A stretch of 64,000 nucleotides of DNA from Gremmenia infestans (Eukaryota > Ascomycota > Leotiomycetes > Helotiales > Hamatocanthoscyphaceae). Both the position numbers and the translations under genes were made by a program. Below, piece by piece: positions 23,410 to 36,194 of this stretch (within the stretch, counting starts at the first letter, position 1; every line of letters begins with the position of its first letter). Below the pieces are notes generated by a model, which worked only from the letters and a program-made list of their open reading frames with translations, searched no databases and had not been told where the DNA came from. The stretch covers positions 704,501 to 768,500 of the forward strand of contig JAFEVB010000020.1 in assembly GCA_032629725.1 (NCBI GenBank). The letters run 5' to 3'.

Positions 23410-23953
23410 TATAACATCATACGATGCCCGCCCGCTCTTAGATTCCACAATCCTAGGCCTTCTTTCCTCACTTGCTGGATGCAAATAGTCGTTATTGTGT
23501 ACTATATCCTACCTATGCAGATAGTAAATCCGTCCGGCCTTCGTCCTCAATTTAAAGATCAGGGTTGATATGTGGGTTTAGATGGGTAATTACTGTGGTG
23601 CTGTGGCATTTTGTTGTATTATAATATAATAGTAATTCTCTGTATAATATGTAGGTATGTATTATATCCCAACCGTCCACCCTCCTTCCACCTCCCTCTT
23701 CCGATCCCTATATAAAAACCCGCCTCACATCATCATCATCAAATCAAACACTGGGTATAATAACAAGCAATAAATCATCCATCCAAAGCGCCAAACACCC
23801 TCCCTCCCTTCCTCCCTCTCTTTCTCCCTCGTTCTTCCACCTCATTCGACCCCCATCCCATCCTCATCTCAACATCCCCTCCCCCTTCCCCCTTCCCCCC
23901 TTCCCCCTTCCCCTTATAAAGAATGAATCAATATCCCAAACCAAAACAAACAC

Positions 23954-23974
23954 AATGAAATGAAATGAAATGAG
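23954..23974. repeat. (AATGA)n pentanucleotide repeat
   Basis: About four copies of aatga. Confidence 0.85.
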
Positions 23975-24034
23975 ACAAGAGAGCCCTCTAAACCAATGCA
24001 TGCGTACACCCCGTCGAAATCGTCATAATGCGTG

Positions 24035-24079
24035 TAATGCAATGCAATGCAATGCAATGTAATGTGATGCAATGCAATA
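24035..24079. repeat. (AATGC)n pentanucleotide repeat
   Basis: Eight to nine units of aatgc with some aatgt/gatgc variants, just downstream of the RBR gene. Confidence 0.9.
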
Positions 24080-24358
24080 TCCCAAGCTCCAAAACCATGC
24101 ATGCATGCCCAATGCGCCCGCCCCCCAAACAGAAGAATGAACATGAATATCCGTAGACCGAGGACCTGAATGGCGGGTATGATACTGTATGAGGATATAT
24201 AGATCGAGACCAGACAAATGGAATGGCCTGCCTTCGTCGCGAGATCGACATGTAACGAGGTGATATGTAGCCTTTTCCCCTCACCTCCCGTCCGCTAAAG
24301 TGTGTGTGCAGTGTCGTGAATTCGTAACTTGCAATCCTTCCTCTCACCCACCCCCGTC

Positions 24359-26453
24359 CTACTCTTTAACAGCCTCCAAAGCATCATCATGTTTACTAGG
24401 TTCCGGCTGCGGCCACTCAACAGGAGCGATAGCCGCAAATTTGACACCCTGCTCCATCTCCAACGTCTTCCTCAGCATCTCTTCAATAATGCCCCATCTA
24501 CGCCGCATCCTGACTTGCCTCTCATGAAAAACCCTCGTGAACCCATCTTCGTCATTAGCAAAACTCTCGTCCAGAGCTTCCAGCTCTTCAGCCCGTTTGG
24601 CTGCCAACTTCTCCAGCTCGTCTTCTTGACGCATCAAGAGTAATTCCATCTGCTTGGCTTGCTTGTCTCGCATCACGTTGATTTTGCTCTGGTGCAGACG
24701 CTCCAGATCATCCCGGACGTTGTACTGCTGGCCCAGCTCCCGTAAATCGCGTTCCGTGACTACGCGCGCAGGATTGCTTCCGCTGGCATTGCGGCCAAGG
24801 CCATCACAGTATGCTTCCATGTGTCGGAGACGGATCCGTACACTGCGCTCAGCTTGCTGATGGTTTTCCCTGAGTTCCATCTCTGCACCGACTTGTCGAT
24901 CTTCTAGGTGAGCGGCTGTTCTAGCATGTCGCTCTCTCATTTTCGCATGCATCTCGTCGTACTGATCGAGGATGTTTAGCTTGGCCTGCCCAAGCCGCGT
25001 CCACATGATCCACTTCATCTTCCTTTCGAAAGCACAAAAGCGATCCCTCTCATTGATCTGTTGTGCTCTTAATGCGTTTAGCTCTCGACTCTGCAAGGTT
25101 CTCTTTTCCGCTTCAACTTTCTGGGCAGATTCTAATCGTTCGGCTTCCTCTCTGGCAGCTTTTTCGGCCTCGAGCTCTGCAATACGGGCTTCTTCCTCCA
25201 ATCGTCGACGCTCTAGCTCCTCTTCCCCATTACAGTAATTTGGACAGCCGACCACAGGATCCCAGACCGCGCCGCAGATATAGCAGAATTGCGCTTTGCA
25301 CCGACAAGTTATATGACTGCATCCTTGAGTCAATTCTACGAGCGTCCGGCATTTGTAGCAGCGTCGCCAGCCAGATTTCTCCCCCATTTGCAGGACGGCA
25401 TCCAGTTCCCAATCGGCTGGGCAATCTTGTCCGAAACCATGAGCAGGCCGTTTACAAGTCGAGCAAGCCCTGGTTCTGCATTTCCGACAGACAACTTCAA
25501 ACGGGTGCTTTGGGTCTATCTTGCTTCGTTTTGGTATAAAGTCGCCACATGCAGGATTTGGGCAGAAAATTCGTTCTTCCCACGGAGTACTGAATTGTAG
25601 AACGCTCTTTATAAAGATCTGCTGCTCTTCTTTCTCCAAAACGGACTTGATAATCGTCCCAGGTATAGGTCGTGTGCAGCATCGCGGTGGCATCTTGGAT
25701 TCATCGTTTGAGGCTTGCGTGATCAAAACTCGGAGACAGACTTCGCAGTAATTGTGGTTGCAAGGAAGGGTATGTAACGCCTTGCTCTTTTTGAACTCGT
25801 TTCGACAGCAAACACATGAGCTATCTTGTCAGCCGTGGTCAATACTCCTTTGTTACTACTTACTTTACACTCGCCGGGGATGCATAACTCCTCCTAAATC
25901 GAAGCTTGGCCTGGATATCCTTCTTGAAACTCTTAATACTCTTCAGAGACCGTCTCGTTGATACCGAGAAAAGCGAGGGGGCAGGCGAGGGGGCGATCGG
26001 GGGATAGACGCATCCTCTCAGAGCATTATCTTGCGCTTCGGTGTTTGCGATATATTTCGTATACTCGGAAAAAGAGAGGCTCTTTTTTGCGATCAACCTT
26101 CTCTTCGTTTGTGGCCCTGCGGCGTTGTCCGATGGCTCATGCGATGAAGTCGATGATATGCCAGTCGAGTTGCTCCCTTGCGATCCAGAGGAAGATGTCC
26201 TCGCATGATGCGATGCCACGGTGACGGCCGATTCGCGCACTGAATTATAAGCAACATTTTGATCCTTCTCTGCAGATATGGTAGGTATCGAGACGCCGAG
26301 GCACTTGGCGTCTTGTATGAGGGCATCTTCAAGGAGAGCTTCCGTCAGGCCATCCTCTAGTTGTAGCACCTCGCGAAAGTAGTCGGCGTCATTGTATTCT
26401 AACGGCACAGGACCATCTGGATGTTGCACATTGGCCAGGGCAGGTCCCATCAT
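24359..26453 (-). CDS. RBR (RING-IBR-RING) E3 ubiquitin ligase
   Basis: Two exons, 26453-25864 and 25820-24359, 683 residues. Residues 1-195 are a Ser-rich, poorly structured region with a basic patch (TKRRLIAKKSLSFSEYTKY). RING1 begins at the exon junction (CVCCRNEFKKSKALHTLPCNHNYCEVC). An IBR follows (FCPNPACGDFIP to CSTCKRPAHG). RING2 reads CYKCRTLVELTQGCSHITC then CKAQFCYICG; the Cys in GCSH corresponds to the catalytic thioester Cys of RBR ligases. The C-terminal 250 residues are highly charged Glu/Arg/Leu helix, probably coiled coil. Such proteins take ubiquitin from an E2 onto the RING2 Cys before passing it to substrate. The substrate is unknown. Confidence 0.93.
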
Positions 26454-27026
26454 GAAGTTGTAGAACAGGGTCTCGCCGCCTTGCCTGCGACATTCGAACG
26501 AGTACGAGTGGTACCGGTCTCACATCACAAGGCGTAGTGGGGGTTGATGGTTATCGATGCAGTACGGCCCGCACTGGTGCGGAGATAAGCAAGACGGGGA
26601 CGGAGACGTAATGCGCTCTCGTTGAGAAGAGATGGGATTATGGTATGGATAGGAGAGGCGTGTGTGCGTGCTTGAAAAGAAAGGATGCAATACCGGGCGG
26701 CTACAAGCACTCTGCCAGGGAATCATGACAATACCGTATGGAAGTGATGTCCACTTGAAAGTGATCACGGGCACGGTGGCGGGAGATAGACGTTGGCGGA
26801 GTGGATTAAGGTTAGGGAAGCGCCGGCGCTCCCTACCGATGATCAACTTAATCTATACCTACCCTACTCTGTATCTAGACATCTACTGTATTGAAATTAT
26901 TATTCACGATTATATATACTTACCTTGCCTACTCTACCTATAATCTCCCACACAACCCCTTCACGCATGCAAAGAACATAAACAAGAAAAGCTTACTCGT
27001 ATCTCAATTGTGGTCATGTGGTCACA

Positions 27027-27049
27027 TACCTACCTACCTACCTACCTAC
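27027..27049. repeat. (TACC)n microsatellite
   Basis: About five copies of tacc. Confidence 0.9.
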
Positions 27050-27170
27050 TTACTACAACTCATACCTACCTAAGCTTACCGCCATTCAAGCCACCGACAC
27101 ATGTCACATACGGATCCACGTCTCCGAGCCCCATCCTCATGCATTAGAACTACAGTAAAGCTTTCCCGAA

Positions 27171-27192
27171 TCCCATCCCATCCCATCCCATC
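27171..27192. repeat. (TCCCA)n pentanucleotide repeat
   Basis: Four copies of tccca. Confidence 0.9.
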
Positions 27193-27251
27193 ATCCATAA
27201 AATACTCTTACTGTACAGTAACGATTCCCAATCTATTCAATCCCACTCTAC

Positions 27252-27279
27252 CCAGTCCAGTCCAGTCCAGTCCAGTCCA
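27252..27279. repeat. (CCAGT)n pentanucleotide repeat
   Basis: Five copies of ccagt. Confidence 0.9.
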
Positions 27280-27537
27280 CCAACACTCCACTCCACCCCA
27301 CTTCATACTGTACAGTACCAACCAAACCAAAAGTCCGTGGGAATGTATAAACAAATAGAAATACAAACAAACAAACATCCATACAAATCCAATCTCAGAA
27401 AAAACAATCCGCGCAGTCCACCAAAGTTATCTAACAAGTAAACGACCCGCCCCGCGCTGTCATTCTACGACCATCACATCACATCACAAGCCTCACTTTC
27501 GAAAGAACTCCAGCATCAAAGTCCTTACTCTATATCT

Positions 27538-27560
27538 GTGCAGTGCAGTGCAGTGCAGTG
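27538..27560. repeat. (GTGCA)n pentanucleotide repeat
   Basis: Four to five copies of gtgca. Confidence 0.9.
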
Positions 27561-28107
27561 TACAGTAGTGCCGAGCGAACTTATCTTATATCCTAATCCC
27601 TATCCGCTATCTATCTATAGGTACTGTATGCTATCCCGTCCCGTCTTTAAATACTACCGAGTAAGTGGTCGCGCGGCGAAGTACATGCATGTAGTAACGT
27701 GACCTGGGCATGGCTCTGAGAACTTCCCCCGCGCCATCATTCATTCATTCATACCGTAGGAAGGGTGGGTGGAGGGGCGCGGGGGTTCGGAAGACTTACG
27801 TACGATTAGCTGGCAACATTGGTTAGAATGAGCGGAGAGAATGGTAGCGGATAGGATGAGATGCAGGACGATAGCTTCAAGACGTCTAAATTTCATCTAT
27901 CATAACGCCTGTGGAGAATCTATCCAAAACTCATTACTCATAAGTAAATTTTGCAGACTATTATACACATGCTGCCCGTTCTCATCTTATCTCAATAGCC
28001 AAAATCCCTTCTGTAAGAACTGGTATTGGCTCTCTGCAACCGCCCATGGTTCTGCTGCTGTTTCACAGACCCGGGTCCCGGAAATGTCGAGACCCTGCAT
28101 CACTACT

Positions 28108-31100
28108 TCATCCCATACTACCGTATTGGAGATAAACTGGTGGATCATTCTGTGTTCGTTGTTGTGCCATGACATCCCTTCTCACTTCACCGCTCGATGA
28201 TGCACCGAAATTCATACCGCCCTCAGGAGCACCTCCACCTTCACTAAACATATGCACCCACGGGTCGTCGTAGATTCCATGCACAGCACCGATATAAGAG
28301 AATCGGCTTAGAGCCTCGGAATGATCGAGGGGATTACCAAACATTCCCGAGTATTCTTGATCGAAGGTTCCAGGGAAGGGCTGGAAAGACGTGGACGCAT
28401 GCTGTGGTGGTGTCCAATATGGAGGTGGAGGTGCAGCCAGCATGGAAACTGTAGGTTGCGTGTTCTGAAACTGACGAAGATGGCTTTCAGTAAGCTCCAC
28501 GGGATGTTGCCTCTGAAGAGGGGTCTGTGGTTGGAACCCTTGCGGAGGTCCATCAGTCATGCCACGTCGCCACTGGTAGCCTAAAGGAATAGGGGCTTCC
28601 GTGGGCATACCGAGGACCGAGGAGTGGATGATGGGCGCTACCAGTCTGATAAGTTTATCGAAGATCTCCCAAGCTTTTCGTGCGGATATAAATTGCCCGG
28701 ACATCATGGCTAACCATCTAACCCCTTTCCTTGCATCTTCAAGGATGTGTGTGCTTTCGCGTGGCATGTGTTGCGATTGAAAGGCCATTTCAAGCATCAA
28801 AACGGAAAGTGCTTCGCATAGGTAGTTCAAAATATTCCACCATGGGGAGATAGCGTAAACTTTTTCATTACTAGTCGCCGACCAGGCGAATAGAGATATC
28901 ATCTTGCGTGCAGATAATATGCATGCTACCACGGCTTCTTGAGAAAAGTTTTGCGACGACTCGGATTGGTTTTTTATGCGGCCTTCGAATCGGCAAAGAC
29001 AAGGTCGGAAGAGGATCATGCGCGAGCTGTTATAGAGCATCGCAAGCCCAGTACGCTGGAGTAGCCAGGGATCGCTCCAGTCCGGCTCATTGACGGTGTC
29101 GAAGTCAACATTGAACTCGACAGGTAGATTCTCTTTCCAAATTTCAAGTCGTTGGTCGATCACACGGATAATCTCTTGGACGTTGCTCCATTTCTCCTTG
29201 ATTGTCGATGCGCAGTAGAGTTGCGTAACAATCTCGTGGGCGATTATCGAGAGTTGGGTACGGTAAATGAAATATGTGGAGGTAGTAAGTTGTAGCTGGA
29301 GAATGGGGAACATATATGCAAGTGACTGTACTCCTGTGCCTATACGCACTGTTTGCGAAAGTTTAGTTAGTCCTAGCAAGCACATTTGGAACATGCTTAC
29401 CTCGAGATGCTTTGGAGTCTCGACAATTGGGTGGTGGTATTTTAGAACTCTGAATGTCCTCCATCCTGTCATATAATACCTGGCCTGGATGGAAATCCTC
29501 CTCGTTGATATTTACCGGCAGTGGTGCGCTGATATCCCTATCAGAAACACAGCTTGGTCGACCAGTGCTCTCATTCAGCGAACATTCAAGGCCATATAGC
29601 GACCACCAGATTCGGACTCGATGCTCTTTCTCCACATCCGAAATTTCCGGAGCCTCACTGCGCAAATGCAACCCAAGAGTCGTGGCGTCTCTAATTGCGA
29701 GTCCGCATATTGTCCATGCTCTGAAATGATCAACATATTGCAAGTAAAAGCTGGTTCAGGAAGGCATACCTGTTTAGTCGGCACGTTGAAACATAATATA
29801 GACATAGTAGTCCTAGAGCGCAAACCGTGGAGACGCGTGGATCCCGGTATAGAATTCCCTCATCCATACATAACAGTTTGGCACGTGCTATAAACAGCAA
29901 ATGATCATTGTGATGTCCTCGGCTCGGGCTCTTTGTAAGATATGCGAACCATGCAGAGATTGCGAACACTGTATTAAGAGTGCCAAGCCATATCAAGTCT
30001 TCTGGCGAAAGATCTCTTGATCTAGGTCTAAAGTGGGTGTACTTGATTGTGAAAGCTGCTTTATCCACGATTGGGAATGTCTTATGGACGTGATCAAAGT
30101 ATGACCGAACCAACGCGTCTGCGACTCTTGGATCCGGCCATTCAAACATATCGACATTATTTACGTCATTTTCTTCAAAATCTGCGTCCTCCGTGTGATA
30201 GGATGCTGGCGCGAAGGGGTTGTCCCGTTTGCCAATGGCTGCTGGGTTACTGCTGCCCGGACGACATTCTTCGGCAGTACGCTTCGCCCAAGCAACGGCA
30301 GAGGACTTCCCTACGAGTCCCGTAGCTCTGGTGTCATCTCGATCTGTATCCACATTAACGGCATCAATAGACCCTGTTGAGCCGACTTCTGTCTCGTCGA
30401 ATTCCCCTTCGCTGCCTTCTGATAGTTCGCCGGCCGGCGAGACCGTGTGTCGAGTTTCGCTTTCACCTACTGTTGAAACAAGGCTCTGTATGTCTGATGA
30501 GCACGGTTTCTCATAGTTGACTTGGACGTACCATAGTCAGAATATTATCAATTGCATCTCTCATCCCCTCCTTGGAAAGTTCCGCGCGGAGCTGGATGCG
30601 TCGCAATTTTTCAACTATGTCATGGTTCTGCCGCGTTAAGAAGTCGGCCTCTTTACTCAGCTTTGAGAGCCTCCTGTTTTGACGTTAGCCTGCAATCAAT
30701 CAATGGGTATGGAAGCCATACTTGCGATCTTTGTCCCGTTTTCCGTCTCCGTACACGCAATGGAACCCAGCGTTTCTGCATTTCAGGCAAGGAAGTTCTC
30801 CAGTACAACCTGACTTTGACTTCCTGCAATTGTCACATGCATGGGCAGTCCTCCCTCTTTTGAAAGCTGTTGAAGCAGATTCGTTTCTTCTGGATTGCTT
30901 CAGCTGGGAAATGGCGACCTTTCCCACGGGAGCGGTGGGCAGGGGTAATTGCGGCTGCAGGGCAGATCCACCGTTACTCGAAGCTTCGGCATGTTGATGC
31001 TGGGTAAGCTTTGGAGAGTCCCGGGACTGAATATCGAAAGAGGTTGACCCTGAAGGTTGCGCAGGTTTGAATGGATCGAAATTGTGCGATGTTTCGTCCT

Positions 31101-31185
31101 TACCCGAGCGCTCTTCAACGTCGTCTCGTGAACGCTTCCCACGAGCACGGGTATCTTGTTTGAGCATAGGAGGGAGAGTAATCAA
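28108..31185 (-). CDS. Zn2Cys6 transcription factor with fungal-trans domain
   Basis: Five exons, 31185-30722, 30673-30532, 30485-29770, 29720-29401 and 29348-28108, all joining in phase; 960 residues. The binuclear zinc cluster is at 117-143 with spacing C-x2-C-x6-C-x5-C-x2-C-x6-C (CDNCRKSKSGC, then CLKC). A coiled-coil dimerisation segment follows (KLSKEADFLTRQNHDIVEKL), then an acidic linker. The middle homology (fungal-specific transcription factor) domain starts near residue 260, with LVRSYFDHVHKTFPIVDK and later RIWWSLYGLECSLNESTGRP. The C-terminal 150 residues are Pro/Gln-rich, a likely activation region. It should bind CGG-type half sites in the nucleus; the pathway is not evident from neighbours. 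Confidence 0.94.
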
Positions 31186-33203
31186 TGATCCACCTATGTC
31201 AAGATGCGAGTGAAAAAGTCGCGATTATCGTATTATGGCTGCAAAATGGCCACCACGATAGGTTTGGAGATAGTCAATGCCGGATGGTAGAGCATGGAGT
31301 GGAAGTAGGTGGTGATTGGGCGAGAGATAGGGCTTTGAAGACGATTGGACGTCCAACGTATTTCCCCCCTTTCTCGTAGGTATGTGTATGGTAGAATTGG
31401 ATCAGATGTATCTGGGAGTGTAACAATTATATTTGAGATGCAACCAACAAGAGACTTAGAAAACAGTACGAGATCATGCTGGAGAGGTACTGTTCTCGGG
31501 AAAAACACGAGGCGCAGACCCAGACCGTTGGATGTAGTGGCATGAGCGTGGGAGCATGTCACTTCAGTTTTGGAAGGAATTCTGAGGCAGGTAGGGGGGT
31601 AAGGTACATAGGATAGGTCATGGAAGAAGAGAATATGAGAGTACGGTGTAAGGCAGGGAGGTACCTAGGCAAGCAGGTAGGCAAGCAAGCAGGTCACATG
31701 AATCTTCCATGGCATACGGAGGTGCAAGAAGGGGAGGGAAGGGGGGGGGGATTTCGGGTCTACGTCACTAGACGGATGTGTCGCTCTACTGGAAATGGCT
31801 GGCGATCTTACTCCGCATACCTACCTTATTTAGGTAATCTTACCTACAGTAGGTACAGGTACTCATCCTAGCAGCGGGCGTCCCCGTGGAACAACAAACA
31901 AGAAAATGGATGACACATCATCTAGAAGTCGAAATGCCATCAGAGCGGAGCAGAGGGAAGGGTACGTACCTTAGCTTATTAGGTACAAGACAAGACAAGT
32001 TACGACCAAACCAGAGTAGAACGAGAATATACAAAGTCCTTTGAAGAATCGAAGAGCTACCTAGGTAGGTACAAAGTATAGCAGAAGCTTATATGTTTAT
32101 TACATATTTATTCTATTATTTTACCGTAAATAAAAGATAAGGTGGTGAAAAGCAACAGGACTTGATGTTCCGATGCAAGCGCACCTGCAATGTCATCTCA
32201 ACTCTAAAACCAAGCTAACCGGAGACATCTCCGTATTGTACTGTAGCACCCGGAGCCCCCCTCCAATACTTCATGCATATCATCATACATCAATTACGTC
32301 GATTACTCCGTACAGTACTGTAGACTCCCTGCTGTTGACAGAAAATCAAAGCGGCCACCCATCACTCTCTCGCCTTTTCTATTTATTGCAAGCCAAGGAG
32401 GAGTCGCATCGGAGGAGGAGTCCTGGTGGTCGTCCATACATACCGAGGTTTAGGTATATAATGTCGACGTCATACCTCCTACTCATACTTGTTGTACCAC
32501 ACCTATCTGTCTGACTCGTGCATTTACTCCTATAGGTGTCCACCAGGTCCATCCCATCTCAACACCACGACGGCGTCCACTCCAGTGAAAACTTCACCGC
32601 CCCCGCCGCCCTCTGCCTCGAGGCAACCCTCCCTACCTACCTTGCCTACCTGCTAGACGAATTAACACCAATCTCGAATCATACACATACCTAGCTGCCC
32701 ACCCTACTTATCCCTACGCCACCTCACCTGATCTTGAGAAGATCTAGTCTCGGCCATCCGTGGCATACCATTTACGGATTGCATATATACAAATCGAGAG
32801 TCGAACCGAAATATGGTGGACATCTTTAGCTGGAGATCGTTGCACCATAGGCATATCCTCAGGTGCATGATGATAAATGCCTACAGTCGAAATATTGTGG
32901 GTGGACAGATAAACACGTCAATGCTGGATGCTTTGAAGCCAAAGCTATCAAATCGATATCTCCATCCCAATGGTTGCAATTCCCAGTGGCAGATGCGCTA
33001 TTATCGGGTCAAGGCAGGGCAAGATTCAGTACAGCGTCTGCACAAACCTTCGCGCCCTTTTGAGGCATTGCTATTTTCAAACAGTGGTATTGTATTCGCT
33101 ATGCCTCTATGTAAGAGCTAAGTGACAAACGCTGCTGGAAGGGTCCCAAGATGACAATGTCTCACATACTATCCTCTCACACTTTCTCAATACAAGAAAA
33201 AAC
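31186..33203. other. 2 kb spacer, no supported gene
   Basis: 5' flank of the Zn2Cys6 gene and 3' flank of the CCCH gene. Open frames are short. Contains (CAAG/GTAG)-like short repeats near 31.66-31.70 kb. Confidence 0.5.
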
Positions 33204-34016
33204 TCAATGCAAAGAGCCAGGCCAACGTTGTCCAGATCCAGAACAGCCATAATCAGTCGATGTCTGGCGATTAGTCAAGTAATCCACGCTTGCATCTGAA
33301 GTAGCTGACGGTGAATGGTCGAAAGATGTGTTTGACGTCTGCGGTGTCAACGGTGTCTGTGGCGCTACAGGTGCTTCATGTATCGAATGCTGGCTCACAG
33401 CCATTGTCCCACCAAAAACGTCCCCACTTCCCTGTCCGCTCAAAGGGGCCTGGACAGCAGCCATGCATTGCATTTTGTTGTGGGTATATTGGCAGCGTAT
33501 CCCTTTGCTACACGCGCCATAAAGATTCATTTGCGGACACTCGATATCAGTCTTCCGCCCAATCTCGTCGAACGAAGGCGGGCGCCCGAAATATCTGGCC
33601 TGGACGTGTGCCTTGGATCGGGGATTCGGTTCACCGATGACGTGGATCAGTCCTCCCTGAGCATATAGACCTGTGCTACTTGCAGCTTCCTAGGCTGGAT
33701 CATGCGGCCTTGATTGTCTGGAAAACGCATTTTGTTGATCTCCTACGGCGAGTGGAGGTGTAGGTGGAGGATTATGGCTCGTGGGGGCAGCCTGATTGTT
33801 TGCCAATGGTTGAGGAATTGTACGCTGTACTAATAGAGTCCCATATTGACAATCTGGCACAGTAGGTCGAAAAGGAAATGTAACATCGGCTCGTTCCGCT
33901 TCCCATTCACCATGTTCCTTCTCGTCCTGAACAAATTGTCCGTTGCACGGTGTATCCGTCGAGAAACCTAGGAGCCGTGATTGCGACATTGTCGAACTGA
34001 GAGGTAGGTCTGCCAT
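33204..34016 (-). CDS. CCCH zinc-finger protein, frame cut by one TAG
   Basis: The frame from the ATG at 34016 to the stop at 33204 is open over 271 codons except for a single TAG at 33692-33690. The downstream half holds a CCCH finger, CPQMNLYGACSKGIRCQYTH, with C-x8-C-x5-C-x3-H spacing, preceded by RYFGRPPSFDEIGRKTD. CCCH fingers often bind RNA. The upstream half is Pro/Gln-rich and polar. A 57-nt stretch, GTAGGA at 33746 to CCTAG at 33690, would be a phase-0 intron ending exactly on the TAG, giving about 251 residues after splicing. Its branch site is weak. Alternatives are a nonsense mutation, an assembly error, or two partial products. Confidence 0.6.
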
Positions 34017-36194
34017 ATTGGATGTCTGATTAATCTTCGATGTAAGAGCAAGCGAATGTGGGTGAGCAATGGAAGCTGTAAGGATGAACTTATCAATGTT
34101 TGTGAAGTTAAAAGGACAGTTTGTTGTTTCGACAGATCAAAAACTGCAAAGCGTCCATGAGAATATGAGAAAGGAGCGGCCTCGTCAATTGCACTGCGCT
34201 ACGCTACCTACTTACTCACTCTGGGGCAGGAGCGAATTGCATAAGATGGCAGTATGATATAATTGACGTCGAAGTCGCCAGCCACCTCATACAACAACTT
34301 TGAATTCCCTCACGCTTAACGCATAATTTCCACGCCAGTGGTCAGTAGAATCGCGAATCATAATACCAGTACTTCGTACCAATGGCCTCAATGGTAAACG
34401 CGGATGCGCAATTGACTGAACACAATGGACGATGTTGGCATGAAGCGTTTAACACCATCTAGTATAATTAGAAGCTCAACATGGAAATAGACCTACACCA
34501 AGATCTCTCCAAAAAAAAACAAAGAAGAAAAACAGGACAAAGTGATGAAAATGTTCAGAGGAACTGTTCAGAGGCCCCTGTCGCCCTTTAAACAATGATG
34601 AAAACCCACGAATCCGTAATAATAAAAGAAACACATGTTTTCAGCTTAGCTCCATCCATCCATTCATCCATCCATCATCGACCTTGGCTCTTGGGGGAAA
34701 AAGAAAACGAAGACGAACCGCTGGTCCGCTGAAGCGTTGAGGAAACTAGGTAGTCAGGGCAAAAAGAACAGGTCCTAGGCAGATACGGAATACGAAGAGG
34801 GAAATTGATACTACGAAGTAATAGGGGCAAGGCCTGGAATCTGGACTAATGAGTAATGCACTATCCTACTTGAAGCTTTTGGTCCAATTATTACTACAGT
34901 ACCATAGTCTTGGACGGCCCGGATATTACATTCTAAGCCAAGCTTCGGAGTTGGGCGTGAGGCTGGACTGGCTGGGCTGGCTGGGTTCAATGGGCTGACT
35001 GAAAAAGAAGGCCAAGACCAAGTGGGCAAAACGTGATGCAAAACATGGTAATTTCCATAAAAAAATTCAATGGATTACTCTACATGTGTACGGCTGAAGA
35101 ATGTCCGAAAATTGACCGTACCGTTCGAGATAGGAGGAGAGGACGGTGAGGAATTGTGAATTGCTATTGGATTGGAATTGGATTGGGCGTGTCGCTGCTG
35201 TGCTGAGTGCTGTTAAGTCTTGACTGACTAACTGCTCTTTTACGCGCTTCGCTTCATCAATTTACTCCCCGTCCGTCGAGTACGGCGTACTCGAGTACAC
35301 AGGCTAGCTAGCTAACAGCTCCAGCCCCCGTTCTATCACGTACGCGCTGATACGTTGTATTGCAAAGTATTTCCATCCAAATTTACACTGCCTCGTATAC
35401 CAATATCACAGCGAGGTGACTAACTAGCACTGCTTTGCTCAGTGCAGTAAGAGTGAGAATAGTGCCAAGTTGACAGGCCATGATTATTCGTTGGTTCCTG
35501 GACTGCTGCATAGGGCTAGGCTGACGAGGGTGATAGGGTGGTAGGGTGGTAGGCTGGTTAGCTTCAGGGGCCGGGGGTAGCGTCAGGGGTAATTTGCACC
35601 TTTTCAGCGCTTGGTTGGGTTCCCCGCAAAGGTTGTGGACAGGGCATCGGGCCCAGATTTGAAGACCACCCTGGCACCCACCCACTGCTACCAGACTACG
35701 AAGTACTTCCCAAGTAAACTTCGTACCCCCTTTTTCCTTTCTCACTCTAAAGGCCCGCGCTATTGCTTGCTTAGGCTTGGATCTACGCTAAGCGAAGACG
35801 AGCTATGCCCCTTTCCCATAGGGTTAGCGACAGCCGCCTCAATACGAACCGTCCTCATTTCCTCTTTTATTTTGGCTTCAAGGCTTGATGTCGGTTCGTC
35901 TCTAATCCGGACGCCTTCACCAGCCGCGCTTTGGGAATGCTTTCCTCTGTCCACTTAGTGCAATGTACCTTGCCGTCCGCCCTTTTGATGGCAATCACAG
36001 CTTGGTATATAGAAGCATGAATTCCCCTTCACCAGTTCCTCTTTTCTTTCCTCCCAAGCAACTCTAACTTCATCCACATTCATTAATCAATCATCTTTGT
36101 ATCTTCGATACAGTTACACTCTTTACAACTCACTCATCTATTATATAATTCTTTTTGAAACCTTTTCAAAAACTCAATCCTCTCAACCGTCAAA
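34017..36194. other. 2.2 kb spacer, GPI gene promoter side
   Basis: No supported gene. A pyrimidine-rich and AT-rich stretch (about 36.03-36.19 kb) just before the GPI-protein ATG is typical of a highly expressed fungal promoter. Confidence 0.5.

Larger units (their letters stand above)
20064..24358. other. 4.3 kb spacer, no supported gene
   Basis: The largest gap in the window. No open frame above 120 codons carries a motif. From about 22.6 kb it becomes C/T-rich on the plus strand with many simple repeats. It could hold long untranslated regions or a noncoding transcript, but nothing in the sequence proves that. Confidence 0.5.
26454..28107. other. Spacer rich in simple repeats
   Basis: Lies between the RBR start and the 3' end of the Zn2Cys6 gene. 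No supported gene. Several short tandem repeats are listed separately. Confidence 0.5.

Noticed and set aside
27000..27600. CRISPR-like or telomere-like repeat array
   Set aside because: Repeats are perfect short microsatellites without spacers, and none matches TTAGGG.
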